A stretch of DNA of 64,000 bases from Faecalibacterium sp. (GCA_029264955.1 JARHYC010000020.1:124001-188000); one strand, 5' to 3'; positions 38,038 to 50,321 are shown, counted from the first letter of the stretch. Numbers and translations: made by a program. Notes: generated from the letters alone by a model not told the origin.

Positions 38038-38368
38038 AATTGGCCTCCTCAATTCCTCTAACACATTATGTAATCGGACAACCAGGCAAGCGCCTTGTTA
38101 TGCCGCATGATACTTTTTTAGTGTACAGGCTCACAAAGGAATGTCAAGCAAATGACAAGCATTTCACGAATCTTTTTTGGCATCCTTTTGTCCATGATGC
38201 ACACGGCAGAACATAGCTACTAGTTTTCTCCTCTTTCGCGACTTGGTTTTTTATGTTTTTCACAAAAGGTGGTCTTGCCCATCGTATTGCAGAGAAAACA
38301 GCTGTCGGTTGGTTTTTATCTCTCTTTTTCGGCAAAAGAATGAAAGCAATGCGTTTTATTTTTCTTTG

Positions 38369-38478
38369 AAAAAGCCGTGCAGTGGTAGGCACGGCCTCAA
38401 AGAAACCCGCGCTTTTCTTCCGATTGGGGGAAATCGTCTGACAAAAGGCGCGTGTTAGTTAGTCTTTGCTAACTTACG
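38369..38478 (-). ncRNA. Candidate ~110-nt small RNA: promoter, three hairpins, intrinsic terminator
   Basis: Promoter TTGCCA-N17-TAAAAT (minus, 38512..38484); hairpins CGCGT-A-AGTTAG…CTAACT-AAC-ACGCG, CGATT…AATCG and terminator GCCGTGC…GCACGGC-TTTTT. Confidence 0.55.
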
Positions 38479-38614
38479 CGTTCATTTTACCAGATTCCTT
38501 CTGGCATGGCAATACTTTTCCTGGATTTTCAAAAAATTTTTTCTTTCTTTTCACGTCTGTCTATACCCGGCCGTCATGCAACAAAAATCCTTGTTATATG
38601 GTTCGTATATAACA

Positions 38615-38654
38615 AAAAAGGATGACGCAACCACGGTCACGCCATCCCTTTTTC
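38615..38654. terminator. Terminator downstream of DUF6773-like gene
   Basis: AAAAAGGATGACG…CGCCATCCCTTTTT. Confidence 0.75.
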
Positions 38655-38692
38655 AATCTGTTTTTCTGCGCCAAAGTGTACGGATCAAACGC

Positions 38693-39166
38693 TTATCCTT
38701 CGTTTTCTTCCTCGTCAATCTTGGCATCCAACTGATCTTTTCTGCGCTTGCAAATACCTGATGTAAACGTCAGCACAAGCATCGTCAGCACGCTGATCGA
38801 GAGGAACATCACCACAAAGGTTGCCACAGAACCTGCCAGTGCATGGTATCGAACGTAGCTGATAATCCCCCAGAAACCGCCGAATGCAAGACCCGCTAAT
38901 GAGCTGAGGCCCAGATTGGTTTTGCCATTCGGCTTGAGATTTCTATCCCAAATGCCATTCTTCAGACAGGTAAACAGGATATATCCGCTAGCAATCAGCA
39001 AAATCAAGCTTTCTCCGCCAATAGCGCGAATATCGTTGTTTCCCATTGCCATCTGGATATAAATTACAGCCAGCAGACCCCAGAAGCACAGCCAGCATGC
39101 ATTGTGTTCGATGCGCAGCAACTTCTGCTCCTGCATCTCGTCCAGATTACTTTTACGCTTCTTCAT
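38693..39166 (-). CDS. Four-TM membrane protein (DUF6773-like)
   Basis: MKKRKSNLDEMQEQKLLRIEHNACWLCFWGLLAVIYIQ…; paired with overlapping HTH gene. Confidence 0.65.
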   Translation of the reverse strand: MKKRKSNLDEMQEQKLLRIEHNACWLCFWGLLAVIYIQMAMGNNDIRAIGGESLILLIASGYILFTCLKNGIWDRNLKPNGKTNLGLSSLAGLAFGGFWGIISYVRYHALAGSVATFVVMFLSISVLTMLVLTFTSGICKRRKDQLDAKIDEEENEG

Positions 39167-39404
39167 CGCTCTCATCCTCCCAAAACAGTTCATCCAGCTG
39201 TGCATCCAACGCCCAGCAGATTTTCAGGCATAATTTAATGGTGGGGTTGTATTCGCCTTTTTCGATTGCGTTGATGGTCTGGCGTGATACGCCTATTTTT
39301 TCCGCCAGCTCTTTCTGGGTCATATCTTTTTTGGTTCGTGCGAGTTTCAATGCCATATTTCTTGCCACATCGAAGCCCCCTTTCTTGTGCCTAAATAGTA
39401 TCAT
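39153..39404 (-). CDS. Small XRE/Cro-type HTH regulator
   Basis: MALKLARTKKDMTQKELAEKIGVSRQTINAIEKGEYNPTIKLCLKICWALDAQLDELFW; real start may be in-frame GTG or internal ATG. Confidence 0.9.
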   Translation of the reverse strand: MILFRHKKGGFDVARNMALKLARTKKDMTQKELAEKIGVSRQTINAIEKGEYNPTIKLCLKICWALDAQLDELFWEDESDEEA

Positions 39405-39564
39405 ATAGTTTTCTTCAAGTCAAGTATATATTACATTTATTCCAATAAAAGTTACTTTTACAGAAGCTATTTCCGCTTTCTACGCATTGCTTTGTTGCGT
39501 TTTGACACCAGGTCTGCTATGATACCCATATCCTAAACATCATAGTTCTTTCAGGAGGCAAACG

Positions 39565-40374
39565 ATGCATTTACTGAAAAAACTTGCCGCAGTGCTGGCT
39601 GGGCTTGTACTGTTTTTTGCTTTTCTCTGTGGAATTTTTGTATTCGAAATGGATTATGTGATTCATACCGTTGATATTTCTCACAGCCCTGACATGCGCT
39701 GCGAACTAAAACTGCAATCCATAGGACAACCGTTTCTGTTTGGCTGGACAAAAGGTCGTTTGATTCTAAAACACGGTTCGAAAACCATTGCCAAATATCG
39801 CTTCCGTGTAGCCGATGACGGTGCTATGCTTCGCCCCACCACTTGGCAGGTACACTGGCGGGATCACTGGGTAGAAGTGTTGCTGGATGGTTCCGAACAG
39901 GAGCCCGCCTGCATTCAAATAGGCTATGATGGCTCCATCAAAACAATTCCGATGGAAACCGCATCTTCTCCGGTAGAAGCTCAGCCGGAACTTCCACCGG
40001 AGATCGAAGGCCACGAAATGTCTTTCGGTGTAATGGATGGCTACTATGCCATTTACGACTTATTCTTCGATGGGCAGAACAAGAACTGTATCGAACAATA
40101 TACCGCCAAGGGCAACAGCTATGTGATACTGGCAGAAGATGATACCCACATTGAGTACCTGATGTATGACAGGGATTCCAAAAACGGAAAATGCGGTCTG
40201 TATGTATACTATATCTGCCAAAAGGCAGAGGATGGCTCTTGGTCTGTTGCGGATTCTGAGATTCGGAACAGCTATGGCTTCTGCTACGAAACCGGCGATC
40301 TGTATCCCAGCGGCAAAACCGGCTGGGGCCAGCCGGGTACACCGGGCTATCAAGAAGCAACCGGCGAAAACTGA
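39565..40374 (+). CDS. Membrane-anchored/exported protein of unknown function
   Basis: N-terminal hydrophobic segment (LLKKLAAVLAGLVLFFAFLCGIFVFEMDYV), RBS AGGAGG, long ORF with own terminator. Confidence 0.75.
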   Translation: MHLLKKLAAVLAGLVLFFAFLCGIFVFEMDYVIHTVDISHSPDMRCELKLQSIGQPFLFGWTKGRLILKHGSKTIAKYRFRVADDGAMLRPTTWQVHWRDHWVEVLLDGSEQEPACIQIGYDGSIKTIPMETASSPVEAQPELPPEIEGHEMSFGVMDGYYAIYDLFFDGQNKNCIEQYTAKGNSYVILAEDDTHIEYLMYDRDSKNGKCGLYVYYICQKAEDGSWSVADSEIRNSYGFCYETGDLYPSGKTGWGQPGTPGYQEATGEN

Positions 40375-40391
40375 CAGCGCTTATTCGACAC

Positions 40392-40429
40392 AAAAAAGCG
40401 GCATAGCTTCCACGCTATGCCGCTTTTTT
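40392..40429. terminator. Bidirectional terminator
   Basis: AAAAAAGCGGCATAGC…GCTATGCCGCTTTTTT. Confidence 0.85.
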
Positions 40430-40436
40430 CTTTGCT

Positions 40437-40958
40437 TTAGAGTTTCTGAATGGGTTTGCCTGTCTTTTCCTCAATAAAGGTGCGGAACTCGTCCAGTGTA
40501 CCGCCGGTCATGCTGGCTTTTGTATAGATCTGGCCATGGTTCTTGGAATAAAGAAACACAAAGTAGTTGCCGGTTTCTGCAACCAGTAAGACATTCTCGT
40601 AATTCCACTCGGTAGTTCCTACTTCGCATACTGTTGTAAAGTTGTTTTCACCAAAGACCGCCGTATTCTTCTCTGTACCGGGCATCAAACGTTTGCGGGC
40701 GATAGATCCGTTGAGCCGATCCTCAAACCACAGGGTTGCAGTCAATACCACAGCAACCGCCAAGTTCAGGAATGTAATCGTGTTCCAAACAAAGATTTTA
40801 TCCCCAAACGGGACAACCGCAATCAATGTCAGCACAATGATCACAACCGCAAAGATATGCGAAATGCGGCTGTGTTTTTTCCGAAGCGTCTTGCGCATTG
40901 CGTATGCCAGCGCAGTCATGGCTTTTGTATCATATTCACTTTGAAACGTAAATTCCAT
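40437..40958 (-). CDS. YcxB-like two-TM protein
   Basis: Two central TM helices followed by a domain with NYENVLLVAETGNYFVFLYSKNHGQIYTKASMTGGTLDEFRTFIEEKTG. Confidence 0.65.
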   Translation of the reverse strand: MEFTFQSEYDTKAMTALAYAMRKTLRKKHSRISHIFAVVIIVLTLIAVVPFGDKIFVWNTITFLNLAVAVVLTATLWFEDRLNGSIARKRLMPGTEKNTAVFGENNFTTVCEVGTTEWNYENVLLVAETGNYFVFLYSKNHGQIYTKASMTGGTLDEFRTFIEEKTGKPIQKL

Positions 40959-40973
40959 ACGGTACCCCCTTTT

Positions 40974-41666
40974 TTAAATTGACAGCTTGTCTCGATACAA
41001 TTGTTGAATTCCTTGGCAGTATTTACTGTGTTGACCCAACTCCACGCCGATTTTTTCTAGATTTTTCGTCAGCCAAGCCGGGGGAGCCGTCCGATATTTT
41101 ACTTCCAGCACAATCGGGCTGTCCGGGTCCGGTGTAAGTGTTTGTCCCGGATGCCAAAAGGCTTCCGGCGCACCATAAGCAATGTCCCAATCCAAGGTCA
41201 GACGGAAATCATCTTCCGGTAGATAAAACACATCCCGCCAGTAATTTACTGTCAGCGCGGGGCGGTAATCATCCCGCTGCAAAATCTTTGCCAGCCGAGG
41301 ACCGTAGGGGACTGTTTGTTCCAGATGAGTATAGTTGCCCGCTGCCACTTCATGTGCCTGCTCTGGGGTGAGCAGACTATCACGCTTGCCGGAAAGACCG
41401 TTCTTTTTATACTTTTCCTCCAGCCGATAAAAGGCTTCGTCGGTGTCGTAGGTGCGCAGACGCATTTTGTGACGTGCCAACTCGCCGTGCATGGCAGCAT
41501 GATAGTCCTTACCGCTCCATGTATCGAAGTACAGGCTTCTAACCAGGTAAATACCATCTGTGGTGTGTGGATCGCACAGCAAGGTACGCCGCCCCATCTC
41601 CCGCAGTTGGCGGTATTGCTCCGGCGTGACCGGGTATTTTTCTTCATGGCGCAGCATCCGACTCAT
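40974..41666 (-). CDS. VTC-domain (polyphosphate polymerase-like) protein
   Basis: RHEEKYPVTPEQYRQLR, YLVRSLYFDTWSGKDYHAAMHGELARHKMRLRTYD, LEEKYKKNGLSGKRD, PIVLEVKY motifs. Confidence 0.85.
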   Translation of the reverse strand: MSRMLRHEEKYPVTPEQYRQLREMGRRTLLCDPHTTDGIYLVRSLYFDTWSGKDYHAAMHGELARHKMRLRTYDTDEAFYRLEEKYKKNGLSGKRDSLLTPEQAHEVAAGNYTHLEQTVPYGPRLAKILQRDDYRPALTVNYWRDVFYLPEDDFRLTLDWDIAYGAPEAFWHPGQTLTPDPDSPIVLEVKYRTAPPAWLTKNLEKIGVELGQHSKYCQGIQQLYRDKLSI

Positions 41667-41848
41667 GCAGCATCCCTCTTTTCTTTCTATGCAGTTTAGT
41701 ATAACATGGGAATCATTTTCTTTTCACCATAAACACGTTATTTTTCACAGAATCTCCGTAGATTATGCGCATTGCGTAAAATTTTGTCTCATAACTTTTT
41801 TATATTGTCCAGACAGCCGGATGCACATTCCTGCAACGAGGCTGCATC

Positions 41849-42398
41849 GTGCTGGATAGTCGCAAATCCATTTGCATCGCATATCTTTCCCCTGAAATCA
41901 CTGCCCGCACCATGGCGGTTACCGTACCCAGAAAAACTTTTGATCCGGCTGGTTTGCAATCCTCCAACATCCCATTTGGCACTGTGGCACACCGCCTGAC
42001 CTATGATGAAGATGTTCAACGGGATGACTGTTTTCACAGCAACTGCTTTGCTCGGTAGCTACCATGGCAGCTTACACCGACGAAAGTGCCGACTGGCTGG
42101 ACCAGCTGCTGGTATATCTGTCCGGCAACATGGCTTTTGTGCGGAACTTTTTCGCGAAACATCTGCCGAAACGGATTCCCAACACGCCCGAAGGCACCTA
42201 TCTGAACTGGATCGATGCCCACGCACTGGGCATGGACCCCTGAAGCGTTTCATTTTCAACGAAGCTGGCGTAGCTTTCTCCATGGGCACCGAATTTAGCG
42301 CAGAGGGCGAAGGCTTTTTGCGCATGAACACCGCCTGCCTACGCTCTGTGCTGGAGCGTGCTTTGACCCAGATCAAACACGCCGTACACAATCGCTGA
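41849..42398 (+). pseudogene. Remnant of a MalY/PatB-type PLP aminotransferase (C-S lyase), frameshifted
   Basis: Three frames: SRKSICIAYLSPEITARTMAVTVPRKTFDPAGLQSSNIPFG; AYTDESADWLDQLLVYLSGNMAFVRNFFAKHLPKRIPNTPEGTYLNWIDAHALGMDP; KRFIFNEAGVAFSMGTEFSAEGEGFLRMNTACLRSVLERAL. Confidence 0.8.
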
Positions 42399-42416
42399 GC
42401 CACGGATAAAACAATA

Positions 42417-42464
42417 AACAGCCACGCACAAGTACCCGTTGGCAACTGTGCGTGGCTGTTTTTA
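42417..42464. terminator. Terminator shared by gyrA and pseudogene
   Basis: ACAGCCACGCACA…TGTGCGTGGCTGTTTTT. Confidence 0.8.
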
Positions 42465-42496
42465 TTTGCTGAAATCCAACTGTTTTGACGTACTAC

Positions 42497-45061
42497 TTAG
42501 TCCTCAGCAGGAGTTTCGCTGTTGGTTTCTGCTGCTTCTTCTGCGTTCAGTGCAGCCAGCTCTTCCTCGGACAGATCCGGCTCTGCATCGTCCGCTTCCG
42601 GCTTGGACACTTCTGCGTCCTCCACAGGTGCCGTGCGTGCCAGCACAGCGACCTTATCGCCGTCATCCACACGCATCACGCGGACACCGCTGCCGTAACG
42701 GCTCTGTACCGGAATATCCGCTGCGTGCATACGAATCAGGATGCCTTCCTGGCTGATGAGGATAATATCATCCGTTTCATCCAGAACCTTAACGCCGGCA
42801 ACCATGTCACGTTCCTTATCGTAGTTGCGGACACCCTTACCACCACGGCCGGTGATACGGTAATCCTCAATACGGCTGCGGCGACCCTTACCGCCTTCGG
42901 TAACGGTAAAGATGGTTGCATCCGGGCGGCAGATGGATACGCCGATGACTTCATCGCCTTCGGCCAGCTTGATGGCACGCACACCGTGACCGTTACGGCC
43001 CATAGCGCGTGCATCGCTTTCCTTAAAGCGGATTGCCTGACCAAAGCGAGTGCAGACAATCAGGTAATCTTCGCCGGTAGTCAGGCGGGTCCATGCCAGC
43101 TGATCGCCTTCATTCAGTGCAATCGCGTTCAGGCCGGACTTACGGATGTTGGCGTACTGGCTCAGCGGCGTACGCTTGATCAGACCCTTACGGGTGACCA
43201 TTGTCACAAAGCCTTCCTTCTCCTCATCCTTGGTGCAGATCATGTTAGTGACCTTTTCGCCCTCCTGCATCTGCAGCAGGTTCACGATATTCATGCCCTT
43301 GCTGGTACGGCTGCCCTCCGTAATCTGATAGCCCTTCAAGCGGAAGATACGCCCCAGATTTGTCACAAACAGGATATAGTCATGGGTCGAACCCACATTC
43401 AGTTCTTCCACGAAATCTTCTTCCTTATGGGTCAAACCCGCTACACCACGACCGCCGCGATGCTGTGCCTGATAGGTTGCTTCGGGGGTACGCTTGATGT
43501 AGCCTGCATGGGTCAGGGTGTAGACACACTGCTCCTCAGGAATCAGGTCCTCGATATCTACTTCGCCGGAAACCGCCATGATTTCGGTGCGGCGATCGTC
43601 ACCGAAACGACGCTTCATCTCCAGCAGTTCTTCCTTGACGATTTCCATGATGCGGCTCTCGTGTGCCAGGGTATCCTTCCAGTCTGCGATCTTTTCACGC
43701 AGCTCAGACAGCTCGTTCTCGATCTTCAGGATTTCCAGACCCGCCAGACGACCCAACTGCAGCTTTACGATTGCATCTGCCTGCGGGTCATCAAAGCCGA
43801 ATTTCTCAATGATAGCAGCCTTTGCCTCGCTCATACCGCCCTTGCAGGAACGGATAGTAGCAATCAGCTCGTCCACAATGTCGGTAGCCTTCTTCAAGCC
43901 TTCCAGAATGTGGGCACGATCTTCTGCTTTCTTCAGGTCATATTCGGTACGACGGCGCACGATCTCGCCCTGGAACTCCACATACTTCTGGAGCATCTGC
44001 TTCAGGGTCATGACCTTGGGAGTCTTTTTATCCAGCGCAATCATAATGACGCCAACGGTGTCCTGCAACTGGGTGTAACGGTACAGCTGGTTCAGAACGA
44101 CTTGTGCATTCGCATCCTTCTTGACCTCGATGACGATACGCATACCCTTGCGGTTTGTTTCGTCGTTCAGGTCACTGATGCCCTCGATACGCTTTTCCTT
44201 GACCAGGTCAGCGATATGCTCAATCAAGCGAGCCTTGTTGACCATGTAAGGAATCTCGGTAATGATGATCTGTGAGCGACCGTTCTTTTTCTCCTCGATA
44301 GTAGCACGACCCCGCAGGGTGATCTTGCCACGACCGGTAGCGTATGCTGCACGGATACCGCTGCGGCCCATGATGATGCCGGCAGTGGGGAAGTCCGGTC
44401 CCTTGATGTGCTCCATCAAACCAGGCAGGTCGATTTCCGGGTTGTCGATCAATGCCACACAACCGTCCACGACCTCGCACAGGTTGTGGGGCGGGATGTT
44501 GGTTGCCATACCGACAGCGATACCCTGACTGCCGTTGCACAGCAGGTTGGGGAAACGGCAGGGCAGAACGCTGGGTTCCTTCTTGGTTTCGTCAAAGTTG
44601 GGGTCCCAGTCGATGGTGTCCTTTTCGATGTCGGTCAGCATTTCGACCGCCATCTTGCTCATACGCGCTTCGGTGTATCGATAAGCAGCGGCCGGGTCAC
44701 CGTCCACGCTACCGAAGTTACCTTGACCGTCAACCAGCGGGTAACGCAGGCTGAAGTCCTGTGCCAGACGAACCATTGCATCATAAACCGAAGCGTCACC
44801 GTGGGGGTGATAAGAACCCAGCACCGCACCAACCGTATCGGCGGACTTGCGATAAGGGTGGCTGGGATCGTTGCCACGCTCATGCATGGTGTACAGAATA
44901 CGGCGGTGTACCGGCTTCAGGCCGTCGCGCACATCGGGCAATGCGCGGGCCACAATAACAGACATCGAGTAATCCAGGAATGCAGCCTCGATTTCCTGCT
45001 TAACGTCACGGACGATTTTTTTCGTGCCCGTGCCAGGGATCATAACAACATTTTCTTCCAT
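42497..45061 (-). CDS. gyrA: DNA gyrase subunit A
   Basis: [63 protein letters not shown]. Confidence 0.98.
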   Translation of the reverse strand: MEENVVMIPGTGTKKIVRDVKQEIEAAFLDYSMSVIVARALPDVRDGLKPVHRRILYTMHERGNDPSHPYRKSADTVGAVLGSYHPHGDASVYDAMVRLAQDFSLRYPLVDGQGNFGSVDGDPAAAYRYTEARMSKMAVEMLTDIEKDTIDWDPNFDETKKEPSVLPCRFPNLLCNGSQGIAVGMATNIPPHNLCEVVDGCVALIDNPEIDLPGLMEHIKGPDFPTAGIIMGRSGIRAAYATGRGKITLRGRATIEEKKNGRSQIIITEIPYMVNKARLIEHIADLVKEKRIEGISDLNDETNRKGMRIVIEVKKDANAQVVLNQLYRYTQLQDTVGVIMIALDKKTPKVMTLKQMLQKYVEFQGEIVRRRTEYDLKKAEDRAHILEGLKKATDIVDELIATIRSCKGGMSEAKAAIIEKFGFDDPQADAIVKLQLGRLAGLEILKIENELSELREKIADWKDTLAHESRIMEIVKEELLEMKRRFGDDRRTEIMAVSGEVDIEDLIPEEQCVYTLTHAGYIKRTPEATYQAQHRGGRGVAGLTHKEEDFVEELNVGSTHDYILFVTNLGRIFRLKGYQITEGSRTSKGMNIVNLLQMQEGEKVTNMICTKDEEKEGFVTMVTRKGLIKRTPLSQYANIRKSGLNAIALNEGDQLAWTRLTTGEDYLIVCTRFGQAIRFKESDARAMGRNGHGVRAIKLAEGDEVIGVSICRPDATIFTVTEGGKGRRSRIEDYRITGRGGKGVRNYDKERDMVAGVKVLDETDDIILISQEGILIRMHAADIPVQSRYGSGVRVMRVDDGDKVAVLARTAPVEDAEVSKPEADDAEPDLSEEELAALNAEEAAETNSETPAED

Positions 45062-45083
45062 TCTCTGCTCCTTGCTTCACGCA

Positions 45084-47102
<2,019 letters not shown>

Positions 47103-47178
47103 TTAGCATAAGGAGCGGGAAAATGAATCCTTGTAGTTACTTATCAGTTACTTGATTATATCTTGCAATTCTCCGCTG

Positions 47179-47427
47179 TCAAACGGTGATGCGCCGCTCC
47201 ATCGCAGCAGGAGAAAGGTCGGACAAATAAACGGTATCCACCATTATGCCGGTGGTCAACACATAGCTTTTCGGGATGTCATCAGAAAGGGCAACCACTG
47301 CACCTTCTTTTTGCGAGCGGTTCAAAAATTCCTGCCCCCGCTTGGAAATCGTGGTTGTTTCCATATCAAACACGCCTACCACATCCCTGGTATTGATGAC
47401 ATAATCCTGCCCCAAATGCAAATACAT
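47179..47427 (-). CDS. remB: Extracellular matrix regulator RemB-like (YaaB, DUF370)
   Basis: MYLHLGQDYVINTRDVVGVFDMETTTISKRGQEFL; position between recF and gyrB. Confidence 0.88.
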   Translation of the reverse strand: MYLHLGQDYVINTRDVVGVFDMETTTISKRGQEFLNRSQKEGAVVALSDDIPKSYVLTTGIMVDTVYLSDLSPAAMERRITV

Positions 47428-47470
47428 GATAGGCCCCTTTCTTTTCTATTATAGCTTTATCATCCAAAGC

Positions 47471-48565
47471 TCAATCTCTTACTTTTGTCAGTACGCCGCC
47501 ATCCATACGGTAAATCACGCCATCGGTCTTTAAGAAATCTGCGTCATCGCAGCTGGTCACAAAGGTCTGCTTTTCCTCCATACGGGTAAGCAGATATGCC
47601 TTACGACTTTCATCCAGCTCACTCAGAACATCATCCAGCAGCATGACCGGCCATTGCCCAGTGATTTCTTTTACACAGGCCGCTTCTGCCAGTTTCAAAC
47701 TCAGCACCGCACTGCGCTGCTGACCTTGGCTGGCGTAAACTTTTGCGCTGTGCCCATCCAGCGAGATTGCAAAATCTTCCCGGTGGGGACCATACAAACT
47801 CATACCAGCCCGGATCTCCTCGCCTCGGTGCTGATGCAACGTATCCAGTAACTTGCCTGGCTCAAACATCGGCTCATAAGCAAGCGACAGGGTTTCTGCC
47901 CCATGGGAAAGCCGCGCATAATTTTCTACGGCAAAGGGACTCAGTAACTCCAAATAGGCGAGGCGTCTGCGCTGGATTTCCTCGCCCCGCGCTGCAATTT
48001 CGCAGTTCAAAGCTTCCAGAATGTCCGCAGCACCAGTAGTGATTTCATATTTTTTTAAGAGAGCGTTTTTCTGGGTCATTGCTCGGGTATAGCGGCGATA
48101 TACCGCCAAGTAACCGGGATACATCTGACACAACGCGGCATCCAAAAATTTTCGTCGTCCGTCGGGGCTGCCTTTTACCAGGCTCAAATGTCCCGGGTCA
48201 AACACGACAGCAGGAAAACTGCCGGCAATACTGGCCGCACGACCTCGATCCACATCGTTCACTTTTGCGCGGCGACCGGGCTTTTCACTGCCCGGTGGAC
48301 CAACTGTAATACGCACATTACTTTCAACGCCATCATCCCGCTGAGTGACAGCATCCAAAGCAGCAAAAGGTGCGTCTCGTTTTATGAGTTCTGTATCTTT
48401 TCCGCCGCGAAAACTCTTGCCGCCCGTCAAAAGCCAGACCGCCTCCAACAGGTTAGTTTTGCCTTGTCCGTTGTTACCACAGATAACGGTAAGCTCCCGG
48501 CCGGGTATCAAAGTCGCCTGTTCGATGTTGCGATACTGTACTGCTCTCAAAGACAAAAGCCGCAT
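47471..48565 (-). CDS. recF: DNA replication/repair protein RecF
   Basis: Walker A CGNNGQGKTNLLEAVWLLTGGKSFRG; MLLDDVLSELDESR. Confidence 0.96.
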   Translation of the reverse strand: MRLLSLRAVQYRNIEQATLIPGRELTVICGNNGQGKTNLLEAVWLLTGGKSFRGGKDTELIKRDAPFAALDAVTQRDDGVESNVRITVGPPGSEKPGRRAKVNDVDRGRAASIAGSFPAVVFDPGHLSLVKGSPDGRRKFLDAALCQMYPGYLAVYRRYTRAMTQKNALLKKYEITTGAADILEALNCEIAARGEEIQRRRLAYLELLSPFAVENYARLSHGAETLSLAYEPMFEPGKLLDTLHQHRGEEIRAGMSLYGPHREDFAISLDGHSAKVYASQGQQRSAVLSLKLAEAACVKEITGQWPVMLLDDVLSELDESRKAYLLTRMEEKQTFVTSCDDADFLKTDGVIYRMDGGVLTKVRD

Positions 48566-48568
48566 CGC

Positions 48569-48784
48569 TTACTGCCCCGCACGCACAGTGACAGACTGGC
48601 CATCCAATTCAACTACATCGCCGGGTACACACTTTTTACCGCGCATGGTGCAAACTTCACCGTTCAAAGTTACCGCACCAGCCTGAACAGCCTCTTTTGC
48701 TTCACCACCGGTTTCGCAAATGCCTGCAAATTTCAGCAGTGCGTCCAGCTTGATAAAAGGCGTATGGATCTGAATATATTCCAT
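48569..48784 (-). CDS. yaaA: S4-domain RNA-binding protein YaaA
   Basis: [34 protein letters not shown]; position between dnaN and recF. Confidence 0.93.
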   Translation of the reverse strand: MEYIQIHTPFIKLDALLKFAGICETGGEAKEAVQAGAVTLNGEVCTMRGKKCVPGDVVELDGQSVTVRAGQ

Positions 48785-48866
48785 GATCTTTTCATTCCTT
48801 TTTGTATAGTGTATTAAGAATCTACAAAATGCAATTTTATAAATTACGTATTTCCGTTATTTTAGA

Positions 48867-49976
48867 TCAATCGTTCTTGAAGCGGACCGGCAGAACCAGA
48901 TAGATGAAATCTTCGCCTTCTACCGGTAAAACCTTAACCGGGCTCAGCGGACCGCTGATCGCAAAGCGAACCTTATCCGTATCAGCATAGCGCAATGCGT
49001 CCAACAGGTAGCGGTTGTTGAAACCGATCTCGACGGTTTCTCCTTCGGTCTTGGCATCGAATTCGTCCACAACACGGCCCAGATTGGTCTGGCAACGCAC
49101 CGTAACATGTCCGTCCTCGAACAACACACGCAACGGATTCTTCAGTCGCTCGGTAATAATCAGAGAAGCGCGCTCGATAGTATCGATGAACTCCTTGCAG
49201 TCCACAATGACCTCGGTGCGGCTGCCAGAAGGAATAACATTTCGATAGTTCAGGAACTCGCCTTCGATCAGGCGGCTCAAGATGGTATAACCATTGGTCT
49301 TGAACACCACATAGCGGCGGTTTGCAAACAGGTAAACGTCCTCGTTTTCATCATCGGGCAACAAACGGTTCACTTCATTCATGGTCTTTGCCGGAATGAT
49401 AATGCGAATTTCTTTGGTTGCCATCACAGGGCGTTCTACAATTGCCAGGCGATAACCGTCCAAAGCAACAACGGTCAATTTATCCGGTTGAATTTCGAAT
49501 AGTTCACCGGTATGTGCAGGTTTTTTGTCATCCTGGCTGACTGCGTATAGGGTATGGCCGATGATTTCTTTCAGCATACCGGCTTTCATAATCAGGGTGT
49601 GTTCTTCTGCTACTGCGGTAGGTAGCTCAGGGAAATCACTAGCAGACATACTTTGAATTTCAAATTCTGCAACGCCACCGCGAATCAGTGTTTTGCCGTT
49701 TTCTGCTACAGCAATGGTAACGTCGCCCGCCGGCATACGGTGAATCATATCGCTGAGTAACTTGGCATTTAGTACGATTTCGCCGGTTTCTCGAACATTG
49801 GCTTCAATGGTTTTCGTGATACCCATTTCCAGATCGTAACCGGTCAGCGTTAATTGAAATCCATTGGCCTGCAAAAGAATGCCTTCCAGCACAGGAATGG
49901 ACGAGCGCGCGGTGACTGCTTTAGACACACCGTCGATTGCATTACTTAGAGTAGATTTATCACAGACAATATTCAC
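48867..49976 (-). CDS. dnaN: DNA polymerase III beta subunit (GTG start)
   Basis: NIVCDKSTLSNAIDGVSKAV…SPVKVLPVEGEDFIYLVLPVR; AAAGGAG RBS before GTG. Confidence 0.97.
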   Translation of the reverse strand: MNIVCDKSTLSNAIDGVSKAVTARSSIPVLEGILLQANGFQLTLTGYDLEMGITKTIEANVRETGEIVLNAKLLSDMIHRMPAGDVTIAVAENGKTLIRGGVAEFEIQSMSASDFPELPTAVAEEHTLIMKAGMLKEIIGHTLYAVSQDDKKPAHTGELFEIQPDKLTVVALDGYRLAIVERPVMATKEIRIIIPAKTMNEVNRLLPDDENEDVYLFANRRYVVFKTNGYTILSRLIEGEFLNYRNVIPSGSRTEVIVDCKEFIDTIERASLIITERLKNPLRVLFEDGHVTVRCQTNLGRVVDEFDAKTEGETVEIGFNNRYLLDALRYADTDKVRFAISGPLSPVKVLPVEGEDFIYLVLPVRFKND

Positions 49977-50065
49977 AATAGGGGCTCCTTTCGTTTGGTA
50001 GAAATGCTGTTGTATGAACAAGCGCCTATTTGAAAGCGCAGCGGAATAAAACTTACTTGTTGCAG

Positions 50066-50321
50066 TATTAGTAGTAGGGGGTGGGGAAACTGTGGAAAAC
50101 TAAAAAAAATGGCAATCGCTTGCGGAGAAAGAGCACTTTTCCCTTTGGGGATTTTCACAGGAACAAGTTGTTGAAAGTTACTTGTATATTTTTCTTTCCA
50201 CAAAAACGGTGGAAAGAATTTTCAACTTGTGGAAAAACTGGGTGAAAAAGTGGAAAACTGTATTTAGGGATGTATCAAAAATACATATGCGCATTTCCTT
50301 GCTGCTGCCGCTTGTGGAAAA
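50066..50321. promoter_or_regulatory. Origin element in dnaA-dnaN intergenic region: DnaA boxes plus putative DnaA-trio
   Basis: DnaA-box-like 9-mers at 50091-50099(-), 50194-50202(+), 50209-50217(-), 50228-50236(-), 50249-50257(-), 50313-50321(-); TATTAGTAGTAG + G-rich spacer adjacent to first box. Confidence 0.75.

Noticed and set aside
42485-44275. 596-aa plus-strand ORF
   Set aside because: Antisense to gyrA.
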